Shown here: piece after piece, positions 1-7,875 of the stretch
How positions within the stretch are numbered: the stretch's first letter is position 1
How the letters are laid out: each line of letters opens with the position of its first letter
From: Ochromonadaceae sp. CCMP2298
Taxonomy: Eukaryota > Sar > Synurophyceae > Ochromonadales > Ochromonadaceae
Length of the DNA stretch: 10,981 bases
Assembly (NCBI GenBank): GCA_026770595.1
Contig: MU633759.1
Location: forward strand, 6,120 to 17,100
Direction of reading: 5' to 3'
Notes under the pieces: generated by a model
Seen by the model: only the letters and a program-made list of their open reading frames with translations
What the model was told of the DNA's origin: nothing
Databases searched by the model: none
Position numbers and translations under genes: made by a program

Positions 1-210
1 GGGTTAGGTGTGGGGTAGGGGAGAGAGGGAGTGGGGAGTGGGGAGCAGTGGAGGCGGGAGAAAGTGTGTGTGTTAGTACGGTGACTTGACGTAGGTGGTA
101 TGCGATACAGTACGCAGCATGTAGTATGCAGTATGGTATAAAGTATACACACAATCTGAGTTCCCTAGTTCCCTAAATCTCTAGTTTTCTGGTTTTTGGT
201 TTGTTCTCAC
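1..210 (-). other. 5' part of ARP4 intron 2 (runs off the window)
   Basis: The donor GTGAGA begins at 210 and the intron is phase 1. No acceptor followed by an actin-like continuation is seen before the left edge. The sense strand becomes strongly pyrimidine-rich over positions 60 to 1, so the acceptor may lie just outside. Short GTATGCA/GTACGCA-type repeats are present around 100-140. Confidence 0.6.
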
Positions 211-1757
211 CCTCCGCCTTGACCCTCTCGGACAGCCCCTCTATCGCCGTGCAGCCCCCCGTGAGCACCATGTTGGCCAGCAGCGTCGTCTGCAACTCGG
301 GGTCGCTGCGCATCACCGCGTCGCACACTACCTTGGGAATGCCATCCAGAGAGCCGGAGCTGGCACCCAGGGGGGAGTCGTAGGCGTGCGCGTGCATCCG
401 GCCTGCACGTTTGCCCACACCCACACCCGCACCCGCACCCGCACCCACACCCGCGCTCGCACCCGCGCTGCTGCTATCAACATCCATCCTGAACACACTC
501 CCCCCCTCCGCCCCCCCCTCCCCTCCCCCCCCTGCACTAACGCCCTGCCCCGTGCGCGAGTAGAGGTCGATAAGGTCCTGGTACCCCCCCTGGGCCTCGA
601 TGAGACTCGGGTCGATCAGCAATTCCGCTATCTGGAACCGCTGGATGTTCACCTCCACCGCTGTGCCGTCCGGTAGCTCGTAGGAGGTGGTGGGGATGCC
701 GGCGTAACGGGCGTCCCCCTCGTACAGCGTCGAATCCGCCGTTTTTGCCAACACCTCCTTGAGGTCGCGGGCAACCTCCAGGTTCATAAAGGCGTTGTAG
801 GAGGGCGTAACGGACGTAACGGACGTATTTTTGGTAATGACGAGTGCGTCCGTGCCGACTGTTTTGTGCAGGCGGAACAGGGGCGTGAGGGGGTTGTCCA
901 GCAGATCTGCGCGTATAAAGGCATCCACCAGCCTCCCCCCCACGATGCTCCTGGCCATGCCCCTGGCCTCTACCCACCCATCCACCACCGGAGTCACCAG
1001 TGTGCCTGACGCCCCCACATCTACAACCAACCCGCCCGTCTTGCCCGTCGCGTAGGCCGCCAGCGCCGCGTCCTTGGACAAAAACAGCGCCGGGGGTCTG
1101 TGTTTCTCGAACATGAGTTCGCACATGCGGTGCCTCGAGGCCATCGAAGTGTACGGCTTCTCCGCCATCAGCACCGGAGGCGAGTCTACGTCCCCTGCAA
1201 GCCCCCCCCGGGAGTAAAACTTGCCCAGGCTGTGCTCCCACAACTTCTCGAACATGTCCCAGTCCACGACCAGCCCGTCCCGAACAGGGGACTCGATGTG
1301 CAAGTCGGGACGGTAGGAGAGGTCGAACAGGGGAACCGAACCCTCTGATTCGAGCACGCCCACGGCCTGAGTGAAGTGTGTGTGTGTGTGTGTGTGTGCG
1401 CGTGGGGTGTGTGTAGTGTGGTGTGCGGTGTGTTGTGTACGGTGTGGGGTGTGGTAGAGGGGTAGGGCAGTGAGGCAGAGGGAGGGACAGACAGGGACAG
1501 ACATGGAGATACACGGGGAGCAGGTTGGACAGGGATGTGTGCATAGGAGAGGGAGGTGTGCAACAGGGGATGAGGAAAGGGAAGCGGGGGCGATTGCGCA
1601 GCATTGTGGGATGGGAGATGGGATAGGACATTGCTCTCGCTTTGCTCACCGTGGGCATGTACGTCCTAGGTGTGTCGTCGCCCGCATAGCCCACCCTGGT
1701 CGAATATGAGCCAATGTCTGCCACTATCGCCCCCACATCATCACCTCCATGATACAT
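211..1757 (-). CDS. ARP4: Actin-related protein 4 (ARP4/BAF53/ACTL6-like), 3' end outside window
   Basis: Two exons are visible: 1757-1650 (36 codons, starting at the ATG at 1757) and 1366-211 (385 codons plus one base). They join in phase 0 to give about 421 residues. The first exon carries an ARP4-like start with GGDDVGA, then the actin phosphate-1 loop DIGSYSTRVGYAGD (residues 14-27). The second carries a phosphate-2 loop VVDVGASGTLVTPVVDG (about 150-166) and the adenosine motif MVLTGGCTAIEGL (about 402-414). The order DVGA..DIGSY..GYAGDD..PTAVGV matches ARP4/BAF53 better than conventional actin. In the known family this nuclear protein pairs with actin in NuA4/Tip60, SWR1, INO80 and BAF-type complexes. 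Residues about 309-378 are a Gly/Ala/Ser-rich insertion absent from usual ARP4. Translation stays open after 211, but a donor GTGAGA begins at 210 and the actin C-terminal segment is missing, so the remaining exon(s) lie left of the window. In-frame sequence upstream of 1757 has no earlier ATG. Confidence 0.87.
413..468 (-). repeat. Minisatellite coding Gly-Ala/Gly-Val in ARP4
   Basis: The plus strand shows about nine tandem copies of a CCCRCA/CCCGCA-type hexamer. In the ARP4 frame these read as alternating Gly-Ala and Gly-Val. The tract forms the core of the extra loop at about residues 340-354 and is likely to vary in length between strains. Confidence 0.8.
1367..1649 (-). other. ARP4 intron 1 with CA microsatellite at the acceptor
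   Basis: This 283-base phase-0 intron has donor GTGAGC after codon 36 and acceptor TTCACTCAG. Removing it joins YMPT to AVGVLES, as in the ARP4 family (PT-AIGV). In the sense direction it is C/A/T-rich and poor in G. About twelve CA dinucleotides (plus-strand GT run 1376-1399) occupy the place where the polypyrimidine tract would normally be. Confidence 0.85.
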
Positions 1758-2727
1758 GGTCAGATGTCCACAGATCGAGATCACAGGTGTGCAATCGACC
1801 CGCCTGTGCTCGAAGTGATCGAGCTGCCTTGATCCAGCGAATCACCTGGTCTCCGGCACCTCTCGTCCAAGTGACAGGCTTGGCGTGTGGAGGCAGAGCA
1901 GGTCTGGGCCGCTGGTCTCACTCCTCCTCGCTTCTTCTCATCTCAATGAGGACACCCATCCAGGAGAGAGAGAGAGGTGAGTGCTGAAGCAATAAAAAGA
2001 CCGCCCTGAATGGTTTTTATTGACAACCGTCCGCCAGATATTAATAAACCCACGCGGTAAATCCAGATTCGCCAAACTCCTCAAATGTGATACATAATGG
2101 ATATTAATTACAGTATTACATACTTTACAGATGTGCAATATTTTTATTAATGTACTAAACTTATAATATAAATGTATATTAATCTATTTTAGATGAGCTA
2201 TTGTGAGATTCCTTCTGCATAATTACCAATAAATAGGCGCTTTTTTTGTGCTTTATTGCCTTCTTTACTTTTTGCGCCTATTATGGTAATCTACGCATCA
2301 AAAATTTCACTAGAGCTCGTCTAAATTGAATTTATATCTATTTATAATATAAGTTTAGTACTTTAATAGATATATTGCACATCTTTATACTTTGTTAAAA
2401 TGTAATAAATATTCATTATGTATCATTTTTGAGGAGTCTTGGCGACTTTCGGTCCAGGCGACTTTTTGCCCTGACCTGAAGGAAGGTATCAAAATTCTTT
2501 CAAGCGTAACTTAAAATCATCGGTCAAAGCGCTCGAATTATTCTTCTCCACCCCGTGGGTCTGTGACGCACGAGTTGCCCTTCGATGCCCAACAAGGAGG
2601 AGCAGAAACAACGAGCAAGGGATTCACTGACGGCGTACGGGGCACATACGGGGCTGAGCAGTTCAGTCGGAAAGGTCGCTTTGAGAGACACGGATCTTTC
2701 TATTCGCTGCGAAACTGAACGGTCGAA
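1758..2727. promoter_or_regulatory. Divergent intergenic region between ARP4 and protease genes
   Basis: The 970 bases between the two start codons must hold both promoters. The stretch 1758-1990 is mixed in composition with no recognisable gene. The centre is occupied by the AT-rich foldback element. The stretch 2454-2727 is of ordinary composition and leads into the protease start. I see no convincing TATA box or other core element that can be separated from the AT-rich element. An upstream ATG at 2585 opens a 79-codon frame that overlaps the protease start. Confidence 0.6.
2063..2453. mobile_element. AT-rich foldback element (MITE-like long inverted repeat)
   Basis: The left arm 2063-2240 is the imperfect reverse complement of the right arm 2274-2453, separated by a loop of about 33 bases. 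Matching blocks in order include CGCCA.ACTCCTCAAA, TGATACATAATG, GATGTGCAATAT, GTACTAAACTTAT, GAGCT, TTACCA and AATAGGCGC, each with its complement on the other side. The element is far richer in A and T than the flanking genes and codes for nothing. Structure and size fit a miniature inverted-repeat or foldback transposon. A further weak match outside the arms (AAAAAGACCGCCCTGA at about 1993 against the complement of TCCAGGCGACTTTTT at about 2453-2467) suggests the true ends could be wider. I could not define a target-site duplication. Confidence 0.8.
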
Positions 2728-5700
2728 ATGGTTTCGGCAATGCTGTGCCTTTTCATGCTCGCCTGCGCGATCCTCAACCATGTCTACGCATTTGAGGATC
2801 TGCCGATCGCTTCGGTGCGAATGAACCTCACGCAGGGGGCCACTCTGGCACAACAGGCGCTAGTGGGTGCGGGTGCGGGCGCCGGCGCGGAGAGAACGGC
2901 TCTGCGCCGGATGCTCGCCGAGGAACAGGGCACCGGTCTGGCGCCCCTTTTCGAGGGCCTGGGTACGCACTACAGTTTTATCTGGGTGGGCTCGCCTGCG
3001 CAGCGCGTGTCGGTGATAATGGACACGGGCAGCCACCACACCGCCTTCCCGTGCGTGGGCTGCAAGTGCGGCCGACACATGGACCCGCACTTCGACCCCT
3101 CCAAGTCCTCCTCCTCCTCCGTCAAACAGTGCGGCGACCGCAAGTGCTACTTCAAGCAGAGCTACACTGAGGGCAGCAGCTGGAGCGCCTTCCGCGTGCA
3201 GGACAAGATCTGGGTAGGAGGGCCCGGAATCGACGATATTTCGGCACGCTCCCTGGACTTCTCTTTCGGCTGCCAGGAGTCGGAAACGGGTCTTTTCCGC
3301 ACCCAGAAGGTGGACGGGATCATGGGCCTGTCTGCGGCAGTGGACACGCTGCCCTTCCAGATGCACGCGAAGGGCCTGGCCAACACGAAGATGTTCGCTC
3401 TGTGCTACCGCATCGGCGGGGGGGTGGTGACGCTAGGGGGGGTGGATCCCTCGCTGCACGAGGCACTCACGGTGATCAAGATGATGAAGGGACAACCGGT
3501 ACCGGTACAGCAGCAGGTCCAGCTTCGGGGGGCCAATGCCCTCTTCGGCGACAACAGTAACAGCAACAGCGGCAAAAGCAACAGCGGTATTAGCAACAGT
3601 AACAGTGGTAATGGCAACAGCACCTCAGACGGGGGTCTGCACTGGGCCAAGATGGTCAAGGCCAAGGGCTGGTTCACAGTGCAGCTGCTGGACGTTTTGA
3701 TGCGCCCCTCGGAGGGATACTACGGCTCCTACCTGTCGGAGAGCCAGTCCGGAGTGCTCACCAGCATCAAGGCTGACCCGGCCCGGTTCAACTCCGGCAA
3801 GGGCGCGATCGTGGACTCAGGCACGACCGACACCTACCTCCCCAGCGTGGCCAAGAAGCAGTTCGGGGATGCGTTCAAGAAGCTCACCGGAAGGGAGTAC
3901 GGGAACAGGCAGCTGACGCTGAGCCCCACGGAGTTCCGAAAGCTGCCCGTTATCGTGTTCCGGCTCCTGGGGGTGGCGGGCACGGGGACGGTGGATGTGG
4001 AGGTGTTCCCCCACAGCTACATGGAGAAACACAAAACGGGCAAGTACACTCCGCGCATCTATCTGACCGAGGGCTCTGGGACGGTGATCGGTGCCAACGC
4101 GATCAACGAGCACAATGTCATTTTCGATCCCGATGGACTGCGCGTGGGGTTTGCCAAGTCCAGGTGTCTGTACCCCAACGAGATGTCCAGCCATGACTTC
4201 AAAACGTCCACAGATGGGAAGCAGTACACTCTTCCGAAGGCTTTGAGTGAGAAGGAGAAGCAGGAGAAGCAGGATAAGAAGGACTTGAAGGTGGTGCAGG
4301 AGCAGCTGAAGGTGACGGAGGCGCGTGATAAGATAGAGAAGGATAAGAAGGACAGGGAGGACAAGGCGAAGAAGTTGAAGGAGGATAGGGTGAAGGAGGA
4401 TAAGAGGGAGAAGGAGGAAAAGGCGAGGAGGGTTAAGAAGGCTGATCTGGAGAGGGCGGAGGAGGAGAGGAAGGGCAGGGCGAGGATCAAGCCACAGAAG
4501 GCCAAGCGCCAGACGGCAGCAGAGAGAGAGGCGACGCGGGTCTTCTACCTCAAACAAATCACCCCCACCGTGCTCACAGCGCAGCAGGAGGAGGAATTGG
4601 GGGATGCGGTGAAGGGCGCGGTGGACGCCTTTTTCAGAGAGAAATACCAGCCCTGCAGGCCGCAGCTAGCTATCCCCTGCTCTGCGCGGTGTGAGGGCCT
4701 AGGGGCCGAGGCGGTGGCGGGGCTGGGGGGCTTTGGGGGCGGGGGGCACGGGGGGGGGGCGGCGGAGGGGCCCGGGGGGGCTATGAAGTACCTGCTTGTG
4801 TCGAGCGAGGGCGTGGTGGGGGTGTCCACCGCCCACCTGGTGCAGGGGCAGCAGTTCTGGCGCGTGCCCCACTGCGAGGGGGACTACCCATCAGGCAAGA
4901 AGGGCGCCCTCAGAACAAACCCCGCCTCCAAGGACGACGATTTCGCCAAATCCACTCGAGTGGTCCCTGGGGAGGACTCGTCACTGGAGGTGCAGCTGTG
5001 CTCCATCCACTGCGCGCAGTACACTCCCTACCCCCCCACCCCGGTGGTGGGAGGTGCATTTGCAGGCGCAGATGGGGGTGCGAGAGGGGGCGTGGCCTTC
5101 AAGCCAGTGCGTCTGAACACCCGCCTGGGCCTGGAGGAAACGGCCTCCGCCTGCGACGCAGCCGACCACAGCTCCAAGCACCTGGTGGTCAAGACGGACG
5201 CCAAGGGGGATAAGGAGAGGGACTTCAAATTGAAGATGTTGCACGTGGACAGCGCCAAGGGCAGGAAATGCTACGCCGTGGCGGGGGGAGAGTCTAAGGC
5301 GGTGGGGGGGGGGCAGCCCCTCCCCTGGGGGCAGGGTTTGGTGCAGGGGGAGGAGTGCTCAAGGGTGGAGGTTGGGTGGACCTCCTGCACGCCCTTCGCC
5401 CCCAACTGCACAGCAGGCGCGGCTACCAAGCCCCTGGTGGACGGCACGTGGGCGGGGGCGACTGAGACGGAGACAGAGGCACCGGAGACGGAGACGGTTG
5501 CGGTCACCATGCACTTCCGCATCAAGAACCAGGCCGCGCTAGAGGTGTTCCAGCTGAAAGACCTCACCAAGGGGTTCTCCAGTACGCTCAAGGTACATAA
5601 CACCCACATTCAATCCCCAACATTCCATTCCCAACATATCCCCACATTCCCCAAAATCCCTACAATCGACCTCCCCCCCCCCCTCACACCCAATATTCTC

Positions 5701-6918
5701 CAAAATTATTAAGATCCTCACTAATCCCAACCTCCTACTTTCTGAATTTGGAACTAGGTGCCGATGTCGAGCATCAGCGTGGTGCAGCTGCCGCCCTCGT
5801 CCCCCTCTCTCTTCCACCTGGGTGGCGCCCTGTACCTGCAGGCGCACGTGACCCTGGACCTGCTCTCTCTGCCCACTGTGCTGCTGGGGCTGGCGAAGAA
5901 CATTGCCGGGCACAGGTAGGTGTAGGTGTTGTAGAATCACATAAAAGACGTCTTTTTATCATGATTCCCTACCCAAATCTGGTCTTCTCACCTCGAACAT
6001 TCGCTAACTGTTTCTTTTTCAAAACCCATGTTATACGTTATGGTTTATCTGATTCGGTCTGCCTCTCAGGGACGGCCGGGTCAGGCGGGTGCAGTTGCAG
6101 GTCGCGCAGGAGTACCTGCAGGCCCTGGTGCAGCACGCGCACTTCCCCAGGGTGCTGGCGGATCTCTCGCAGGAGTCGGGGGGGAACGTCATTTCTGCCT
6201 CGGGCAGAGACGAGTGGCTGGTGCCCGCAGGCCTGAGCTTCGACCAGGTTAGTCATGTGTTAGTACCCGCTACCCTATACACACAACTCTAATCCTGACC
6301 CTGACCCTACAACCATATAACCCAACATCCATATAACCCAACAATCCTACAACCATATAACCCCAAACTTGAACCTAATTCTCACTCCCTCACCCCCCCC
6401 CCCTCCACACCCCAACACAACCCCCCCACTACCCCCACCAGGTGACCCTGCGCATCCCCCTGCTGGACGACGTGGCCAACGCCCTCAACGCCGCCACCTG
6501 CGCCGCAGTCTACCCCGAGATATGGGGGCACCTCAATCTGGGCCTGCAGCTGGACGGGGCTCAGGCCAGGAAGCTGTATCTGCTGGGGTGCGTGGCGCTG
6601 TCCACCATGCTGGTATGCCTGGCTCTCTTCTGGATGCTGCGAAGGCGCTGGGCGGGCTGGAGAGAGTCCAAGGACGCCAAGGACCCTAGAGAGATCTCTT
6701 CTACCTCTGCGGATTCCTGGGAGGCGATGTCGAGAAAGTCCTCGTTCTCCGCCGCCACTGTGCAGAACGTGGCGGCCTTTTTCAGCGGCTCGCCCGAATC
6801 CCCCCAGAAAGAGAAGGAGGAATCACCCAGGGCAGATGTGGGGACTGGGGGGGTTAGACCGGTGTCTAGCAAGGACCGGCGGAGGCGAATTCTGGGCAAA
6901 ATTTCGGTGAAGAAGTGA
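2728..6918 (+). CDS. Type I membrane aspartyl protease, plasmepsin V/ASP5-like, with long C-terminal ectodomain
   Basis: Four exons, 2728-5592, 5758-5915, 6070-6247 and 6442-6918, join to 1,225 codons plus stop. A signal peptide (about 1-21, cut near VYA) is followed by a short Gly/Ala-rich pro region. The pepsin-family domain (about 80-480) has catalytic motifs DTGS (Asp99) and DSGT (Asp363), a flap tyrosine in QSYTEGS (Tyr146), a Cys cluster CVGCKCG plus C135 and C140, and VIGANAINEHNVIFD near its end. The DTGSHHTAFPCVGC pattern and Cys cluster resemble plasmepsin V/ASP5-type enzymes. An Asn/Ser-rich tract (about 276-300) interrupts the fold. Then come a Lys/Glu-rich helix (about 505-600), a Gly-rich linker (657-685), an unrecognised Cys-containing region, a membrane span (about 1112-1132) followed by RRRW, and a basic Ser-rich tail. 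The start ATG has a strong context (A at -3, G at +4). Family members cleave proteins in the secretory pathway; the substrate here is unknown. Confidence 0.88.
4240..4530 (+). other. Charged-helix coding segment of the protease
   Basis: This part of exon 1 encodes about 95 residues (505-600) made almost wholly of Lys, Glu, Arg, Asp and Gln with no proline until residue 589. The spacing of opposite charges fits a single alpha-helix or coiled coil acting as a rigid spacer between the protease domain and the membrane-proximal ectodomain. The DNA is purine-rich (GAG/AAG), which creates a long Leu-rich open frame on the other strand that is not a gene. Confidence 0.7.
5593..5757 (+). other. Protease intron 1
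   Basis: This phase-0 intron of 165 bases runs from AAG/GTACAT to AACTAG/GTG. It has only about seven G residues and is otherwise C/A/T-rich. Reading through it gives low-complexity His/Pro/Thr residues and a stop, while splicing continues an open frame in exon 2 (VPMSSISVVQLPPS). Confidence 0.85.
5916..6069 (+). other. Protease intron 2
   Basis: This phase-2 intron of 154 bases runs from CACAG/GTAGGT to CTCTCAG/GGACG and splits an Arg codon. Its base composition is ordinary and not G-depleted, unlike the other introns. It contains a near-perfect palindrome centred on GACGTC at about 5950 (ATAAAAGACGTCTTTTTAT). Confidence 0.85.
6248..6441 (+). other. Protease intron 3 with internal tandem repeats
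   Basis: This phase-0 intron of 194 bases runs from GACCAG/GTTAGT to CCACCAG/GTGACC. An 18-base unit CCTACAACCATATAACCC occurs exactly at 6306-6323 and 6346-6363, with a partial copy at 6329-6340 between them. The sense strand has about ten G residues, more than half of them in the first 23 bases. The heptamer ACCAGGT is present at both splice junctions. Confidence 0.85.
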
Positions 6919-7311
6919 GGGGTAGGGTCATTAGAGGTATAGAGGTGAGTGTAGGGTCATTAGAGGTATAGGCAATAGAGTTATAGGACCTCACATAGGG
7001 GCCTTACAGGGCCGCCGCTTCAGAGGGATGGCTTACAGTGCGACCTAAGGTACAGTGCTTTCACTATCTTAAATATCTGATTTTTTTGAATGTGATTTCT
7101 TTCTGCCAACAGGACAAGCGGCACGGAGGCGACTGCAGTGCAATGGGTATGATAATCAGTAAGGCAATGACAGCAAGTATGGCAAGCAGTATGACAAGCA
7201 TGACACACTATTTAACAGTTTACAGGTTAGAATGCAACGACTATGTGATAAGACTTGCCTCTGGCACATACACACACGCAGTGCCGGCACTGGCACTGTC
7301 TACACTGTGGT
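6919..7311. other. Intergenic stretch downstream of the protease, with short direct repeats
   Basis: No gene is supported here. A 19-base unit TAGGGTCATTAGAGGTATA is present exactly at 6923-6941 and 6952-6970 (29-base period), just after the protease stop codon and probably within its 3' untranslated region. Around 7145-7205 there are irregular repeats of GCAAGTATGGCAAG/GTATGACAAGCATGAC. I saw no AATAAA hexamer near the protease stop. Confidence 0.6.
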
Positions 7312-7440
7312 CTATGTCCCGGTACTGGACACCTCCGGACTGGCACTGGAGCTGGAACTGGTGCTGGTACTTGGCACAGGGGCCACATTAGCACTGTCGC
7401 TGGCACTAGCACCAGTATTAGTACTGATACTGGGCTCCTG
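7264..7440. repeat. Imperfect CTGGCACTGG/ACTGGTACTGG repeat
   Basis: The plus strand here is a run of CTGG, TACTGG, GCACTGG and GAGCTGG variants. It encodes the Ser/Thr tail of the HTH protein on the minus strand and continues about 45 bases beyond its stop codon, so the stop may have arisen by slippage within the repeat. Confidence 0.55.
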
Positions 7441-7875
7441 GTGCCCGGTCCGCAGCAGGGTGATATACCTCAGCATCGAGCGCCTCGACAGCTCCCCTAC
7501 CGGTATGTCATCCTGATTGACATCGTTACCGACTTTCTGTTTCTTACGACTGGTCCTGATCTTCTCACGCAGCTCCTTCGTGTCCCCGTATCCATTAATA
7601 GCACAGTAGCTGTCAACGCCCTCCATGCTCTGCTCATCAAGCAATCGCGGACGGCCCCGCTTCCCCTCCAGTTTGCCCGTTTTCCGGAAGGTCTTAACCC
7701 ACTGATAGATGGTGTGGTGGTTCAGCTGGAACCTCCTTCCCAGCCTTGCGGCGGACACTCCCTCATCCACGTGCTGCGAAACGAACCACTTCTTCTGCTC
7801 GGGAGTGAGGCTCCCAGGGCCGGTGACTGTGCTGTCTAAACCCCACGGGAACGGCGCGCCATTCTTGGGGTCCAT
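7312..7875 (-). CDS. Helix-turn-helix protein of transposon type (187 aa)
   Basis: The frame opens at the ATG at 7875 (MDPKNGAPF) and ends at TAG 7312. Residues about 23-70 form a homeodomain-like HTH: LTPEQKKWFVSQHVDEG, then SAARLGRRFQLNHHTIYQWV, typical of the N-terminal domain of DDE transposases. A basic linker GKRGRPRLLD (about 71-80) and a possible nuclear signal SRKKQKVG follow, then IPVGELSRRSMLRYITLLR (about 125-142), and last a Ser/Thr/Ala tail (about 149-187) encoded by an imperfect repeat. No catalytic transposase region is present downstream, so this is either a truncated transposase, the accessory DNA-binding protein of an element, or a domesticated copy. The gene sits between imperfect 21-base direct repeats and is divergent from the WD40 gene. 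A non-ATG frame extends upstream to 7947. Confidence 0.6.
   Translation of the reverse strand: MDPKNGAPFPWGLDSTVTGPGSLTPEQKKWFVSQHVDEGVSAARLGRRFQLNHHTIYQWVKTFRKTGKLEGKRGRPRLLDEQSMEGVDSYCAINGYGDTKELREKIRTSRKKQKVGNDVNQDDIPVGELSRRSMLRYITLLRTGHQEPSISTNTGASASDSANVAPVPSTSTSSSSSASPEVSSTGT

Noticed and set aside
1-20. GGGTTAGG at the left edge and CTGACCCTGACCCTA at about 6296, resembling telomere repeats
   Set aside because: They do not repeat in tandem and lie inside introns.
1370-1504. His/Thr-rich N-terminal extension of the ARP4 frame (repeated TH)
   Set aside because: It is the translated CA-rich intron; splicing from 1649 to 1367 gives a proper actin-type N-terminus.
1938-2138. 66-codon minus-strand frame ending in the foldback element
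   Set aside because: It runs into the inverted repeat arm and shows no recognisable motif; the element appears non-coding.
3817-4557. Long minus-strand open frame of 246 codons, very rich in Leu
   Set aside because: It is the antisense of the Lys/Glu-rich helix of the protease; its composition follows directly from GAG/AAG codons.
6300-6370. Short repeats that might suggest a CRISPR-like array
   Set aside because: They are simple repeats inside a spliced eukaryotic intron, with no regular unique spacers.
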